Part shown: in pieces, positions 35,222-45,830 of the stretch
How positions within the stretch are numbered: position 1 is the first letter of the stretch
How the letters are laid out: the number at the start of each line of letters is the position of its first letter
NCBI RefSeq assembly: GCF_004769665.1
Contig: NZ_RQGG01000050.1
Coordinates: 105,502 to 169,501, forward strand
Source: Leptospira kemamanensis
GTDB lineage: Bacteria > Spirochaetota > Leptospiria > Leptospirales > Leptospiraceae
Direction of reading: 5' to 3'
Length of the DNA: 64,000 nt
Made by a program: the position numbers and the translations under genes
The notes under the pieces: generated by a model
The model's database searches: none
What the model saw: the letters and a program-made list of their open reading frames with translations, nothing else
What the model was told of the DNA's origin: nothing

Positions 35222-37990
35222 TTAGGACAAAGCATCCTTTACTAAGTCTTCTTGTTCTTTTAAGTGTGTGACAACGTGTCCACAAGCAGGGCTTGGGAAC
35301 TCGGAACGACCAGCGTAATGCAAACGTTTGTTTTCTGGCATCACGGCTTCGATTCGATCTCTCACAAAGAACCAAGCACCTTGGTTTTTTGGTTCTTCCT
35401 GAACCCATACAAATTTTTTCAGTTTTCCGTAACTGGTGATCATTTGTTTGATATGATTTTCAGGGAACGGATAGAGTTGTTCTATACGAACCACTGCTAC
35501 ATTTTCCAATTTTTGGGCATCAATCGCCTTACGTAAGTCATAGTAAACCTTACCGGAGCAGAAAAGTAACTTCTCCACTTTTTCTGGTTTAGCCACTGGA
35601 TCTGGAAGGATCTTCTTAAACGCACCAGTTGTAATATCGTCCAAACTAGAAGCTGCATCTTTCAGACGAAGAAGTGACTTCGGTGTCATGATGATGAGTG
35701 GTTTTCTAAAACTTTGTAAGATTTGGCGGCGAAGGATATGGAAATACTGTGCCGGTGTTGTGAGGTTTGCCACTTGGATATTGTCAAGAGCACAGAGTTG
35801 GAGGAAACGTTCGAGCCTAGCCGATGAGTGTTCTGGACCTTGGCCTTCGTAACCATGTGGTAATAAACAAACTAGACCAGACATCCTTTGCCATTTGATT
35901 TCAGAACTCGAAATGAACTGGTCAAAGATCACCTGTGCGTTGTTAGCAAAGTCGCCAAACTGTGCTTCCCACATCACAAGACTACTTGGATCCGCAAGGG
36001 AATAACCATACTCAAAACCAAGACATGAGTATTCCGATAGGGATGAGTTTACAATTTCAATCTTTGCTTGTTTGTCACTGATGTGGTTGAGAAGGGTGAG
36101 TTTTTTCCCATTCACAATATCCGAGAGAGTTGCGTGTCTATGTGAGAACGTTCCCCGTTGCGCATCTTGTCCCCCCAGACGGATTGGGAATCCATTCTCT
36201 AAAATGGAACCAAAGGAAAGTGATTCCGCAAATCCCCAATCAATCGGAAGTTCTCCCGCTCCCATTTTTTTACGGTCTTCCAACACTTTGATGTGTTTTG
36301 GATTGGCTGTAAACCCTTCAGGGAGAGTGGTCACTGCTTTCACAATACCACCTAATTGTTGTTGGAGGAGCTCTGTGTGGACATCGGAATCGAGAGGTTC
36401 TTTCGTGTAACGAGACCAAACTCCACCAAGTGTATCTACCGTGATACGTGTGTCTTTTTCTTTGGCTTGTTGGAATGAAGTTTCGAGTCCTTGTTGGATT
36501 CCGTCTTTGATGAATTGGATTTCGTCTTTTGTGATATCTCCGCGTTGTAATAACGATTCTTCGTAAAGAGAAACAGTTTTGGGGTGTTTTTTGATGATGT
36601 CATACATCTGTGGTTGTGTAAAAGATGGTTCGTCCGTTTCATTGTGACCAAGCCTTCTATAACATATCAAATCGATGATCACATCTTTTTTGAATTTCTG
36701 ACGGTATTCTAACGCAAGTTTTGTGACTCGGTATGCCGCTTCAGGATCATCCCCATTCACATGAAAGATAGGAACTTGGAATCCTTTGGCAAGGTCTGTT
36801 GCATACAATGTGGATCTAGATTCATTTGGGAGAGTGGTGAATCCAATTTGGTTATTGATGACAATGTGGAACGTTCCACCTACAGTGTATCCTTCCAGGT
36901 TCATCATGTTGAGTGTTTCTGCGACAACACCTTGGCCCGCAAATGCTGCATCCCCGTGGATGGCAACTGGCATAAATTTGGAACGGTCCATGTCCTTCGC
37001 CATTTCTTGTCGTGCTCGCACAGATCCAAAAATCACTGGGTCTACGGCTTCTAAGTGTGATGGGTTAAACGCTAAAGAGAGTTTCACTTCTTTTCCGTAA
37101 TGGGTCATGACATGATTGGAATAACCCAAGTGGTATTTTACGTCCGCATAACCAAGTTGGCCTGGGTTTAGTTTTTCTTCGAATTCAGCAAAGATGAGGC
37201 CAGCCGGTTTACGGATGATGTTTACAAGAACATTGAGTCTTCCCCTATGGGCCATACCAATGACAAGAGCATCCATTTTATGACCACCCGCTTCTTCCAC
37301 AAGGGTGTCAAGCATGGGGATCATGGTTTCCCCACCTTCGAGAGAAAAACGTTTTTTCCCTACGAATTTTTTAGCGAGGAAGTTTTCAAAACTATCTGCT
37401 TGGTATAATTTTTCAAACAAACGTAAGGCGGTCTTTTTACTGATCGGTTCGTTGTTGGCAAGTGGTTCCATTCTGTTTTGTAACCACTCACGTTCCTCAT
37501 CATTGACAAGGTAGTAGTGTTCACAACCAATCGAACCACAATAGGTTTTTTCAAACCAATCAATGACATTCTTCAGTTTGGTTTTTCCAAGATTGTTGAT
37601 CCCAGAATCCACTTCTGTGTCGAGATCAGATTGTTTGAGGGCTTTGATTTTGAGATCAATGAATTCTCGGTTGGGTTTGTTGATGCCAAGAGGATCGAGA
37701 TTTGCTGCTAAGTGACCTTGCCTTCTGTAAGCATTGAGAAGGTTGATGATACCAAAATCACTGAGAGATGAGTCTTTACGGTGTTCGGTGGATGTGTAGT
37801 TTACATATCCATTTCCATTGAACCCACCTCCATTCGAACCATTGTTTGAAACTGAGGATCTTTCTAATTCCCCAAAAAAATCGATCCAATCTTTGGATAA
37901 GGAAGACGGATCTTCCTTAAACTGTTTGTAATACTCTTCCAATAATACAACGTTATCGCCGTATAAACTCATCATCTGATCGGTTGTCAT
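35222..37990 (-). CDS. sucA: 2-oxoglutarate dehydrogenase E1 component
   Basis: 922-residue thiamine-diphosphate enzyme that decarboxylates 2-oxoglutarate in the TCA cycle. Conserved blocks include [17 protein letters not shown] near residue 240, [17 protein letters not shown] near 340 and [20 protein letters not shown] near 365. The N-terminal lipoyl-partner helix ([20 protein letters not shown]) is present, followed by a Gly/Asn-rich linker at about 50-68. It is the third gene of the run, after sucB and lpd, and is followed by a strong terminator. Confidence 0.97.
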   Translation of the reverse strand: MTTDQMMSLYGDNVVLLEEYYKQFKEDPSSLSKDWIDFFGELERSSVSNNGSNGGGFNGNGYVNYTSTEHRKDSSLSDFGIINLLNAYRRQGHLAANLDPLGINKPNREFIDLKIKALKQSDLDTEVDSGINNLGKTKLKNVIDWFEKTYCGSIGCEHYYLVNDEEREWLQNRMEPLANNEPISKKTALRLFEKLYQADSFENFLAKKFVGKKRFSLEGGETMIPMLDTLVEEAGGHKMDALVIGMAHRGRLNVLVNIIRKPAGLIFAEFEEKLNPGQLGYADVKYHLGYSNHVMTHYGKEVKLSLAFNPSHLEAVDPVIFGSVRARQEMAKDMDRSKFMPVAIHGDAAFAGQGVVAETLNMMNLEGYTVGGTFHIVINNQIGFTTLPNESRSTLYATDLAKGFQVPIFHVNGDDPEAAYRVTKLALEYRQKFKKDVIIDLICYRRLGHNETDEPSFTQPQMYDIIKKHPKTVSLYEESLLQRGDITKDEIQFIKDGIQQGLETSFQQAKEKDTRITVDTLGGVWSRYTKEPLDSDVHTELLQQQLGGIVKAVTTLPEGFTANPKHIKVLEDRKKMGAGELPIDWGFAESLSFGSILENGFPIRLGGQDAQRGTFSHRHATLSDIVNGKKLTLLNHISDKQAKIEIVNSSLSEYSCLGFEYGYSLADPSSLVMWEAQFGDFANNAQVIFDQFISSSEIKWQRMSGLVCLLPHGYEGQGPEHSSARLERFLQLCALDNIQVANLTTPAQYFHILRRQILQSFRKPLIIMTPKSLLRLKDAASSLDDITTGAFKKILPDPVAKPEKVEKLLFCSGKVYYDLRKAIDAQKLENVAVVRIEQLYPFPENHIKQMITSYGKLKKFVWVQEEPKNQGAWFFVRDRIEAVMPENKRLHYAGRSEFPSPACGHVVTHLKEQEDLVKDALS

Positions 37991-38024
37991 ATAATCTCCC
38001 TAAAACAACAAAACAACTGTTATA

Positions 38025-39431
38025 TTACGAATGGATGGACCATTTCGCATCAGCATCCATCGCCGCTTCTCTCAGGACTTCAGAAAGAGTGGGGTGAGCA
38101 TGTGTAGAACGAGCTATGTCTTCTGCACTGGCACCAAACTCAAACGCTACTGCCGCTTCTGCAATCATGTCAGAAGCTCTTGGTCCTACGATGTAGACTC
38201 CAAGCAGTTTGTCCGTTTTTTTGTCGGCTAGGACTTTTACTTGTCCATCGGTTTCGTTCATGGCCTTAGCACGTGCATTGGGTTTGAACATGTATTTACC
38301 AACTTTGTATTCGATGCCTTTGGCTTTGAGTTCTTCTTCGCCGAGACCTACCCAAGCCACTTCTGGCCAAGTGTAAACGATCCATGGGATAGCTTTGTAA
38401 TTCACATGGCCATACTTTCCACAAATGAGTTCCGCAACAGCAATCCCTTCGTCTTCTGCTTTGTGTGCAAGCATCGGTCCATCAATCACGTCGCCTATGG
38501 CATAAATATTAGGAATGTTCGTTTGGAATTTATTAGGTTCTACTTTGATGCGACCACGGTCTGTCATCTCAATGCCAATTTCTTTGGCACCAAGTCCATC
38601 TGTGTTCGGACGGCGACCAATGGAAACAAGCACCTTGTCTCCTTCGAGGATGGTTTTTTTCCCGTCTTTGCCTTCGATTTCCACTTCTACTTTTTTCCCT
38701 TTTACCTTTGCACCATGCACTTTGGTTTCAAAGAGAAAATTGATTCCTTGCCCAGTAAGAAGTCTTTCTGCAAGACTTGCCATTGCTTGGTCAGCAGTTC
38801 CAAAGAGGCGTGGCATCAGTTCCACCACAGTGACTTTCGCACCTAGTCGTAACCAAACAGAACCAAGCTCAAGACCAATCACACCGGCACCTACGATAAT
38901 TAGGTGTTCGGGAACGGAATCAAAACCAATTGCATGGTCAGAAGTCACAATGTTTTTTCCATCTACTGGGAGTGGTGGGATTTCAATCGGAGAGGATCCA
39001 GAGGCAATGATGATGTTTGTTCCGCTGATGGATTCTTTTTTTCCATCTTCTGCAGTGATCGAAATTTCGTTTTTGGAAACGAAACTCGCATGACCCAAGT
39101 AACGCGTGATTTTATTTTTTTTCATCAGGTAGTCGACACCCGATGTCACTTCACTTACCACTTTGTCTTTACGGGCCATCATCTTTGCAATGTCGATTTT
39201 GACATCTTTCACAGAGATACCATGGTCGCTTAATTTGTGTTTGGTTTTGTGATACTCTTCCGAAGAATCGAGTAGGGCTTTAGAAGGAATACAACCTACG
39301 TTGAGACAAGTCCCCCCGAGAGTTTTTCTTTTTTCGATAATGGCTACTTTTTTCCCGAGTTGGGCTGCGCGAACCGCAGCCACATATCCACCAGGACCTG
39401 CACCAATGACAACGATATCATATTGTTCCAT
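38025..39431 (-). CDS. lpdA: dihydrolipoamide dehydrogenase (E3)
   Basis: 468-residue FAD enzyme that reoxidises lipoyl groups with NAD. FAD motif [20 protein letters not shown] at the N-terminus, redox cysteines in [16 protein letters not shown] near residue 38, NAD motif [19 protein letters not shown] near 180 and the C-terminal active-site [14 protein letters not shown] near 445. It sits between sucB and sucA in one operon; gaps are 8 and 34 bp. It probably serves the 2-oxoglutarate complex, and possibly others. Confidence 0.97.
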   Translation of the reverse strand: MEQYDIVVIGAGPGGYVAAVRAAQLGKKVAIIEKRKTLGGTCLNVGCIPSKALLDSSEEYHKTKHKLSDHGISVKDVKIDIAKMMARKDKVVSEVTSGVDYLMKKNKITRYLGHASFVSKNEISITAEDGKKESISGTNIIIASGSSPIEIPPLPVDGKNIVTSDHAIGFDSVPEHLIIVGAGVIGLELGSVWLRLGAKVTVVELMPRLFGTADQAMASLAERLLTGQGINFLFETKVHGAKVKGKKVEVEIEGKDGKKTILEGDKVLVSIGRRPNTDGLGAKEIGIEMTDRGRIKVEPNKFQTNIPNIYAIGDVIDGPMLAHKAEDEGIAVAELICGKYGHVNYKAIPWIVYTWPEVAWVGLGEEELKAKGIEYKVGKYMFKPNARAKAMNETDGQVKVLADKKTDKLLGVYIVGPRASDMIAEAAVAFEFGASAEDIARSTHAHPTLSEVLREAAMDADAKWSIHS

Positions 39432-39439
39432 ATTGGTAA

Positions 39440-40672
39440 CTATACCTCAAAGAGGAGTCTTGTTGGATCCTCTACCATTTCTTTGATCTTCACAAGGAAC
39501 TGCACCGCTTCCTTTCCATCCACAATTCTGTGGTCATAAGAAAGAGCCAGATACATCATCGGACGGATGACAATTTGGTCATTCACAACTACCGCGCGTT
39601 TGACGATGTTATGCATACCAAGAATTCCCGACTGTGGAGGGTTGAGGATTGGTGTCGACATCATCGAACCATACACACCACCGTTGGAGATGGAGAAAGT
39701 TCCCCCTTCCATATCTTCGAGAGAAATTTTTCCGTCTTTGACTTTACCGGCAAGCCTTGCGATCTCTTGTTCGATTTGGGCAAAACTAAGTAGGTCAGCG
39801 TTGCGAACAATGGGAACCACAAGTCCTTTTGGTCCACCCACTGCGACTCCGATGTCATAGTAGTTTTTGTAAACGATGTCTGTTCCTCGGATCTCTGCGT
39901 TGATGGCTGGATATGCTTTTAATGCTGCCACTGCTGCTTTGGTAAAGAGGGACATGAAACCAAGACCCACACCGTGAGTTTCTTTGAACTTGTCTTTGTA
40001 TTTATTGCGGAGTTCCATAATCGGAGCCATATCCACTTCGTTAAACGTAGTGAGGATGGCTGCCGTGTGTTGTGCACTCACAAGACGATTAGCAATCGTT
40101 TGGCGAAGTTTCGTCATTGGCACAACTGTTTCTCTTGGGCCAGCGTTTGCCGATACCACAACTGCTTTTGGAATTTCTGGGCTTGGAGATGTGGCCTTAG
40201 ATGAGCCAGCGGAACTGGAACCACCTTTTTCCATATAAAGGATCACATCTTCTTTTGTGATTTGTCCGTTGCGGCCAGTGCCTGTGATTTTTGTGGCATC
40301 TAATTTATTTTCTTCAATGAGTTTACGCGCAGCAGGTGGAAGTTCTTCATTCACTTTTCCCGTGTTAGGTTGCGCACTTGGCGTTTCTGCTTTTGGTGCC
40401 GCTCCACCAGAACTTGCCTGTGCCGAAGCAACCGCTCCTTCTTCGATGGCGCCAATGATGTCTCTGACATGCACCACATCTCCCACCTTTTTGGTGATGG
40501 ATTTTAAAACCCCAGAAGTGGGAGCAGGAATCTCTAATGAGACTTTGTCTGTTTCTAAAATAGCGAGCACTTCGTCTACTTTTACGGCATCGCCTTCTTT
40601 TTTGGTCCAAGCACTGATGGTAGCTTCGGTTACGGATTCCCCCATCTCGGGGACTTTGATTTCTATTGCCAT
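39440..40672 (-). CDS. sucB: 2-oxoglutarate dehydrogenase E2 (dihydrolipoamide succinyltransferase)
   Basis: 410 residues in the usual order: one lipoyl domain (1-75; lysine in [13 protein letters not shown]), an Ala/Pro linker, an E3-binding domain (about 107-145; [14 protein letters not shown]), a second linker and the catalytic domain (about 180-410). [16 protein letters not shown] carries the catalytic histidine and aspartate. As first gene of the operon it reverses the common sucA-sucB order. A 158-bp gap lies between its start and the gamma-carbonic anhydrase gene. Confidence 0.97.
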   Translation of the reverse strand: MAIEIKVPEMGESVTEATISAWTKKEGDAVKVDEVLAILETDKVSLEIPAPTSGVLKSITKKVGDVVHVRDIIGAIEEGAVASAQASSGGAAPKAETPSAQPNTGKVNEELPPAARKLIEENKLDATKITGTGRNGQITKEDVILYMEKGGSSSAGSSKATSPSPEIPKAVVVSANAGPRETVVPMTKLRQTIANRLVSAQHTAAILTTFNEVDMAPIMELRNKYKDKFKETHGVGLGFMSLFTKAAVAALKAYPAINAEIRGTDIVYKNYYDIGVAVGGPKGLVVPIVRNADLLSFAQIEQEIARLAGKVKDGKISLEDMEGGTFSISNGGVYGSMMSTPILNPPQSGILGMHNIVKRAVVVNDQIVIRPMMYLALSYDHRIVDGKEAVQFLVKIKEMVEDPTRLLFEV

Positions 40673-40830
40673 GAAATATTCCTTAGCAGGTTTTTAGAGA
40701 AAAATAGCGTTTTTGAGGAGTGAGATCCCATTTGAATCTAAGACTACGGTAACTTGCGAGAAGGTAAAAACGCAAGCGGAAAAAACGAAAAGACCTTGAG
40801 TTTCAGTTTAGTCGACTTTCTGTAGCAAGT

Positions 40831-41364
40831 ATGATCCGTTCTTTCCAAGGCCATACTCCATCCATCCACCCTACGTCCTGGGTGGCTCCTTCTGCTGATA
40901 TTTTAGGCAAGGTTACCATCGGGGAAGAGTCCTCGATTTGGTTCCAATGTGTGTTACGAGGGGACGTAAATACCATCACAATTGGCAAACATGTGAATAT
41001 CCAAGACATGACCCTTGTACATGTGGCAAGAGATTTGTATCCTGTCACGATTGGGGATTATGTATCCATCGGCCACCATGCGACCATTCATGGTTGTGTA
41101 TTGAAAGACTATAGTTTTGTGGGGATGGGAGCCATGCTCATGGACGATGTGGAAATCGGGGAGTGGTCTTTTGTGGGAGCAGGATCCCTTGTTCCTCCCG
41201 GGAAAAAAATCCCACCAGGAGTACTTGTGATGGGAAGCCCTGCCAAAATCATCCGCGACATCACAGACAAAGATCGCGAGATCATCACCCGCACAGCTAA
41301 CAATTATACCAAGTACAAAGAAAACTATCGAGCAGAAGGGATCGGGGGCACATCCCTTTCTTAA
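40831..41364 (+). CDS. gamma-carbonic anhydrase family protein (YrdA/PaaY-like)
   Basis: 177-residue left-handed beta-helix protein with hexapeptide repeats ([22 protein letters not shown]). The zinc-ligand histidines are at His64 (TLVHVA), His82 and His87 ([10 protein letters not shown]), spaced as in the gamma class. Family members may hydrate CO2 or act in small-molecule metabolism; activity of many is unproved. It stands alone, divergent from sucB, and its stop codon lies in the loop of a small hairpin. Confidence 0.88.
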   Translation: MIRSFQGHTPSIHPTSWVAPSADILGKVTIGEESSIWFQCVLRGDVNTITIGKHVNIQDMTLVHVARDLYPVTIGDYVSIGHHATIHGCVLKDYSFVGMGAMLMDDVEIGEWSFVGAGSLVPPGKKIPPGVLVMGSPAKIIRDITDKDREIITRTANNYTKYKENYRAEGIGGTSLS

Positions 41365-41373
41365 CAGAAAGGG
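41354..41373. other. 7-bp hairpin at the gamma-carbonic anhydrase stop
   Basis: CCCTTTC (41354-41360), loop TTAACA containing the TAA stop, GAAAGGG (41367-41373). No T-run follows, so this is not a normal terminator. It is the first of two hairpins in this gap. Confidence 0.4.
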
Positions 41374-41385
41374 ACCGGGTGATCC

Positions 41386-41423
41386 GCTGCAATCTTATCG
41401 CTTCGTTGCGATAAGATTGCAGC
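41386..41423. repeat. perfect 16-bp hairpin, possible dispersed palindromic element
   Basis: GCTGCAATCTTATCGC (41386-41401), loop TTCGTT, GCGATAAGATTGCAGC (41408-41423). A 16-bp stem with no mismatch is very unusual by chance. There is no T-run, and flanking sequence is C-rich (TTCTCCCCC). It could be a REP-like palindrome, a terminator working with protein factors, or an mRNA 3' stabiliser for the carbonic anhydrase gene. Confidence 0.6.
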
Positions 41424-41519
41424 TTCTCCCCCTTGTGCGGGGTCTCCATATTACATAGGTTTGGGTTTCTGGAAATCCGCTTGCATCAGGCATATGTTTC
41501 TCGGAGAATCGGAGAAATT

Positions 41520-42158
41520 ATGAAATTTTATCTGCGACTTGTTTTTGTCTTCATCTCATTTCTTTTTCTGACCTGTAATTTTCACTACTTCGCTCTTGCC
41601 AACGAACTACGAAGCCAAACAGAAAACCTCGACAAAATCTCGGAAGACAAAATACGTTTCCATCTCATTCGAGTGGAAGAAACACCCAAATCCAATTTGT
41701 ACAATTCTCCTGCTTTGGAATTTGAACTTGCGAAATCAAAACTGTTCAAACTCAGTCGATCTTCCAAACTCAATTTGACGTATTCCACAAAAACGGGGAA
41801 TTATGATTCTGGGCTTTCAGGACTTATGTTTTTACTGACTTTGGGAGTGTTTCCTTGGTTTACCGAATCTCAGTCCAATGTCACGTTTACTCTCATGGAC
41901 AGGGAAGATAAAAAAATCATTCGTGATTATACCTTTCCGATCCAAGGAAGAAAAATTGTTTCCTGGCTTACGATTCCCTTTTATATTGTCTTACCTATTT
42001 TTTCGGATTCCATGGACGGTGGAACAAATTACGATGTTTCCAATGTTTCCTTACGTCTGTTAGTGGAGGCTTTTGAAGCAGAATTGGTCAAAGACTGTAT
42101 AGAGGATCCTAAATTACTCGAAACCTTACGAAACAAAGGGAACGAATCCTTCGAATAA
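41520..42158 (+). CDS. hypothetical lipoprotein, 212 aa
   Basis: Not recognised. The ATG at 41520 has GGAGAA four bases upstream and starts a lipoprotein signal (YLRLVFVFISFLFLTC), cysteine at about residue 19. The body is beta-rich with a hydrophobic stretch in the middle (GLSGLMFLLTLGVFPWFTES) and another near 150, so it could be a membrane-associated protein. A longer in-frame start at 41433 has no ribosome-binding site. It is alone between a hairpin and a 271-bp gap. Confidence 0.65.
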   Translation: MKFYLRLVFVFISFLFLTCNFHYFALANELRSQTENLDKISEDKIRFHLIRVEETPKSNLYNSPALEFELAKSKLFKLSRSSKLNLTYSTKTGNYDSGLSGLMFLLTLGVFPWFTESQSNVTFTLMDREDKKIIRDYTFPIQGRKIVSWLTIPFYIVLPIFSDSMDGGTNYDVSNVSLRLLVEAFEAELVKDCIEDPKLLETLRNKGNESFE

Positions 42159-42429
42159 CAAAGAGATTTGTTGATTCATCGCAAGGTTGTAGATGGACAA
42201 CGGAGCAGGAAGTTTAGTAAGGTAATTTTTCCTAGAACCTAATAGATTGTTAGTTTACGATATTGCCACCTATCAAATGGTTAGTTTGTGAAATATGCAA
42301 AATTTATAATTGTGTTTCTTCTGCTTACCTCATTGCATCAAGAGACCCAAGTGGAACTCTCGTTATGGCATCTACCTGCCAACTGAGCCCCGTATCGGAC
42401 CAACCTCTGCCCTAAATGAACCCGAATGC
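42159..42429. other. intergenic stretch with a possible degraded small gene
   Basis: 271 bp between convergent genes. A GTG-started frame at 42288-42386 reads as a 32-residue signal-peptide-like sequence (KYAKFIIVFLLLTSL). It then stops, while another frame stays open across 42340-42450 (YLPTEPRIGPTSALNEPE). This could be a small exported protein broken by a frameshift, or chance. No promoter or terminator is clear. Confidence 0.3.
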
Positions 42430-44199
42430 TTAATCAGATTTGATCCGATCCACTAACAATATGGTTACATCATCGGCAAAATCATTGGAACCTACATAAT
42501 CCTTTGCTGCTTGGATGAGGTCATCTGCTGATTTTTGTGCATCCATGGAAAGAGATTTTAAAATGGCTTTTTGAAATAAATCTTCATCATAACGTTTGTT
42601 ATGATCCTTTGACATATGTTCGGTGATCCCATCGGTAAACATCACAAGTCGATTCCCAACCGTAAAAGGGAAGGTTTTTTCTTCGTAATACAAATCGGGG
42701 ATCAGTCCCAAAATTTTTCCTTTTACATCCAATTGAGTGATCGATAAATCATTTTTATCCAGTAAAAATGGTGCATGGTGGCCAGCATTGGCACAAAGGA
42801 TGGTATTGTTTTTCAGATCAATGATCCCGTAAAAGGCAGTGAGAAAATTTCCTGCCAGTTTTCCATACAACATATGATTCAGTGTCGTTAGAAATTGGGA
42901 AGGACTGAGTTTGATATCGGGTTCAAAGTTTTTTAAAACCATATGGGACATTGCCGCAAGTACTGCCGCCGAAAGCCCGTGCCCTGAAATATCCGCAATT
43001 AAAATCGAAAATTTAGAATCTTCTAATTCGGTAACATCATAAAAATCACCACCCACTTGTTCCAAAGGAATATGGGACACACCATAGCTAAGACCGTTTG
43101 CTTGGGGAAGAATGGATGGCATGATCTTTTGCATGATGGTTTTGGCACGATTTAACTCTTTTCCTGTATCCACAATTTGGTGGAAGAGTTGGGCATTTTT
43201 AATCGTATTACTGAGACGTGCCGCAATGTTTGTGAGTAAGTCTAAATCAGAATGTTGGAATGCATATCCAGAAACTTTGTTATTGATGCTAATCACACCT
43301 AAAAGTTCATTTTGATAGATGAGAGGAGCTGAAATCAGTGATTTAGATTCAAACTTGTAAGGGGAAAGTTTATTGTATCTCGGATCCATATCTAAGTTGT
43401 GGATGAGTAAACTTTCTTTTTTTTCGGCCACCCAACCGGAAACCCCAGTTCCAAACGGAACTTTGATTTGGTCATAAGCATCTTCTGGGATTCCTTTTGC
43501 AGCCAAAATTCCTAATTCACGTTTGGTGGTATTTGCCAAATAGATGGTTCCGGAAGTTGCCCCGAGGTATTCCAAAACGCGGTTTAACATCCATTTTCCT
43601 AGTTCCGTTAAACTTTTTTCGGATACGGAAAGTTTTTCAAATTCATAAAGTAGGGAAAGTTCTAAGATTCGTTTGTCTAAACTATCTTTTGTATTGGCAT
43701 TTTGGATGGCTGTGGCCGCCACTTCTGAAAGAGAAATCAAATATTCTAAATCTGCATCATTGAATATTCGATGATTCGTTTTGTTGATGACTTCGAGAGT
43801 CCCAATCAATCGTTCCTCAACGAATAGGGGAACGCAGATGAGAGATTTCGTTTTAAAACCAGTGCGTTTGTCCATACTGGGATTGAATCTGGAATCAAGG
43901 TAGGCATCTTCGAGAGCGATGGGTTTTTTTTCCTTAGCCACCATTCCCACAATGCCTTCTCCGAGTTCTAACCTTGCATATTCTTGTATGATTTCGCCTT
44001 TTTCTCCCAGTGCCACTTCACAGTATAAAAATTCATCATTTTCCAAAAGAAAAAGGGAACTTGCTTCGGCTTCTAACAAATCTTTGGAATACAACATGAT
44101 GAGAGGGAGAAGTTGGTGCAAATCTAGGTTTGCGTTCAATATAGAAGAGATGTGAAGAAGGCTACGAAATTTGCTCAGGCTCGTTTGCGGATCAGTCAT
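42430..44199 (-). CDS. double-GAF SpoIIE/PP2C phosphatase
   Basis: 589-residue cytoplasmic signalling phosphatase. Two GAF sensor domains (about 20-170 and 190-340) precede a linker helix and the SpoIIE phosphatase domain (about 385-589). Metal-binding motifs VGGDFYDVTEL and ADISGHGLSAAVLAAM are intact. GAF1 has a VCPLFVEERLIGTLEV-type core (CVPLFVEERLIGTLEVIN) and GAF2 a similar one. The enzyme probably dephosphorylates a STAS protein, possibly the one at 17252. It has no membrane segments and is convergent with the 41520 lipoprotein gene. Confidence 0.88.
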   Translation of the reverse strand: MTDPQTSLSKFRSLLHISSILNANLDLHQLLPLIMLYSKDLLEAEASSLFLLENDEFLYCEVALGEKGEIIQEYARLELGEGIVGMVAKEKKPIALEDAYLDSRFNPSMDKRTGFKTKSLICVPLFVEERLIGTLEVINKTNHRIFNDADLEYLISLSEVAATAIQNANTKDSLDKRILELSLLYEFEKLSVSEKSLTELGKWMLNRVLEYLGATSGTIYLANTTKRELGILAAKGIPEDAYDQIKVPFGTGVSGWVAEKKESLLIHNLDMDPRYNKLSPYKFESKSLISAPLIYQNELLGVISINNKVSGYAFQHSDLDLLTNIAARLSNTIKNAQLFHQIVDTGKELNRAKTIMQKIMPSILPQANGLSYGVSHIPLEQVGGDFYDVTELEDSKFSILIADISGHGLSAAVLAAMSHMVLKNFEPDIKLSPSQFLTTLNHMLYGKLAGNFLTAFYGIIDLKNNTILCANAGHHAPFLLDKNDLSITQLDVKGKILGLIPDLYYEEKTFPFTVGNRLVMFTDGITEHMSKDHNKRYDEDLFQKAILKSLSMDAQKSADDLIQAAKDYVGSNDFADDVTILLVDRIKSD

Positions 44200-44340
44200 A
44201 CAGGCAACATACCAAACTTATAAATCGTTTCCCTTTCGTCGATTTAGAATTTTATTTGGTTTTTACTTTGCTTTAGGGAAAGGGGAAAAAGTGAATTTTT
44301 CACCTTCGCAGTGTTTTTTGATCTCATTCTAACAATTCTA

Positions 44341-44354
44341 TTGACTTACGTCAA
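44341..44354. promoter_or_regulatory. FNR/DNR-type operator upstream of nirK
   Basis: TTGACTTACGTCAA is a perfect dyad TTGAC-N4-GTCAA, the layout bound by CRP/FNR-family regulators (FNR, DNR, NnrR). Its centre is 44347.5. A possible -10 element TAAACT at 44376-44381 would put the start of transcription near 44388, about 41 bp away, the typical class II activator spacing. Which regulator binds is unknown. Confidence 0.65.
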
Positions 44355-44407
44355 TGACCTGTTCAGAATTTTTGCTAAACTTGAAACCATAGGTCATGGT
44401 AAACAAT

Positions 44408-45802
44408 ATGAAATCAAATTTTCCAAAACGAAGTCTGTTTTTTTCGTTTCTATTCTGTATCTTCTTCATTTTCATCCAGTGTGGAAAAGAAACCATTGAA
44501 GAAGCAAAGCTCACCTATGCACCTCAAGTTCCACCTCACATTGACAGAACCAGTGAAGCAAAGGTGATTGTAAATATCGAGACAGTGGAAGTTGTGGGTA
44601 GGCTTGCCGATGGAGTGGAATATACATTCTGGACATTTGGTGGCTCAGTGCCTGGTCCCATGATCCGTGTCAGAGAAGGGGACAATGTCGAATTCCATTT
44701 AAAAAATCATCCTACTAGTAAGATGCCACATAACATCGATTTGCATGCTGTGACAGGACAAGGTGGTGGTGCTGCCGCTTCTCTCACCATCCCTGGTCAT
44801 GCTTCTAAATTTTCCTTTAAAGCATTGAATCCAGGTTTGTACATTTATCACTGTGCAACTTCTCCTGTAGGGATGCACATTGCGAACGGGATGTATGGGC
44901 TTATTTATGTGCAACCAAAGGATGATCTACCAAAAGTAGATAAAGAATATTATGTAGTTCAGAGTGAGTTTTACACAAAAGGGAAAAATGGGGAACCTGG
45001 TCTCCAATCGTTTAGCATGGAAAAAGCGATCACTGAAATTCCTGACTATGTAGTGTTTAATGGATCTGTAGGTTCCTTGGTAGAAGAAAGAGCCATCACT
45101 GCTAAAGTAGGGGAAAAAGTGCGTTTGTATGTAGGAAATGGTGGGCCTAATTTAGTTTCTTCCTTTCATGTCATTGGTGAAATTTTTGACCATGTGTATA
45201 CAGAAGGAGGTGTTGTGCCCAATCAAAAAAATGTACAAACAACTCTGATCCCGGCTGGTGGTTCTGCCATCGTTGATTTCACCGTCGATGTTCCAGGAAC
45301 TCTAATATTAGTAGACCATTCCATTTTTAGAACATTTAACAAAGGTTCACTTGGTATGCTGAAGGTTGAGGGTGAGCCAAATGCAGAAATTTATTCCGGA
45401 AAACAAGAAGATACTGTGTATTTACCAGAAGGCCCTGCCATCCAACGTATGGTCACTGAGGTAAAACCAAAATCGACAAACAAAACCAAGGAAGAAATTT
45501 TGGCAAACGGAGAAAGGGTATATAAATCTGTGTGTTCTGCTTGCCATATGAAGGAAGGCCAAGGTGTGCCAAGTGTTTTCCCTCCATTAGCAAAATCTGA
45601 TTATCTAAACGCTGATAAACTAAGAGCAATCCAAATTCTTAAAAAAGGTTTGAGTGGACCAATTACTGTGAATGGCCAAAAATACAATAACGTCATGCCT
45701 CACTTAGAATTGTCAAATGAAGAAATTGCAAGTGTACTGAGTTATGTATATAACCAATGGGGAAACAAAGGTTATATGGTCACAGAACAAGAAGTGAAGT
45801 GA
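44408..45802 (+). CDS. nirK: copper nitrite reductase, AniA-like lipoprotein with C-terminal cytochrome c domain
   Basis: 464 residues from ATG 44408 (an ATG at 44396 is the alternative). It reduces nitrite to nitric oxide. A lipoprotein signal ends at Cys25 (IFIQC), as in Neisseria AniA. Two cupredoxin domains carry all ligands: type 1 copper His108, Cys149, His157, Met162; type 2 copper His113, His148, His304; catalytic Asp111 and His254. The shortened loop CATSPVGMH is of the AniA class. A C-terminal cytochrome c domain (CSACH, 376-380) presumably delivers electrons. nirV and a Sco protein follow; an FNR/DNR-type box precedes. Confidence 0.93.
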   Translation: MKSNFPKRSLFFSFLFCIFFIFIQCGKETIEEAKLTYAPQVPPHIDRTSEAKVIVNIETVEVVGRLADGVEYTFWTFGGSVPGPMIRVREGDNVEFHLKNHPTSKMPHNIDLHAVTGQGGGAAASLTIPGHASKFSFKALNPGLYIYHCATSPVGMHIANGMYGLIYVQPKDDLPKVDKEYYVVQSEFYTKGKNGEPGLQSFSMEKAITEIPDYVVFNGSVGSLVEERAITAKVGEKVRLYVGNGGPNLVSSFHVIGEIFDHVYTEGGVVPNQKNVQTTLIPAGGSAIVDFTVDVPGTLILVDHSIFRTFNKGSLGMLKVEGEPNAEIYSGKQEDTVYLPEGPAIQRMVTEVKPKSTNKTKEEILANGERVYKSVCSACHMKEGQGVPSVFPPLAKSDYLNADKLRAIQILKKGLSGPITVNGQKYNNVMPHLELSNEEIASVLSYVYNQWGNKGYMVTEQEVK

Positions 45803-45830
45803 TATTTGTTTGGAAAACAAAGGGAATGAG

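Noticed and set aside
38241..39093. Long plus-strand frames (201 and 192 codons) opposite lpdA
   Set aside because: They lie antisense to a highly conserved gene and have Phe/Ser-rich or low-complexity products typical of shadow frames.
41354..41445. Hairpins after the carbonic anhydrase gene as classical terminators
   Set aside because: Neither is followed by a T-run on either strand, so a simple intrinsic terminator is not supported.
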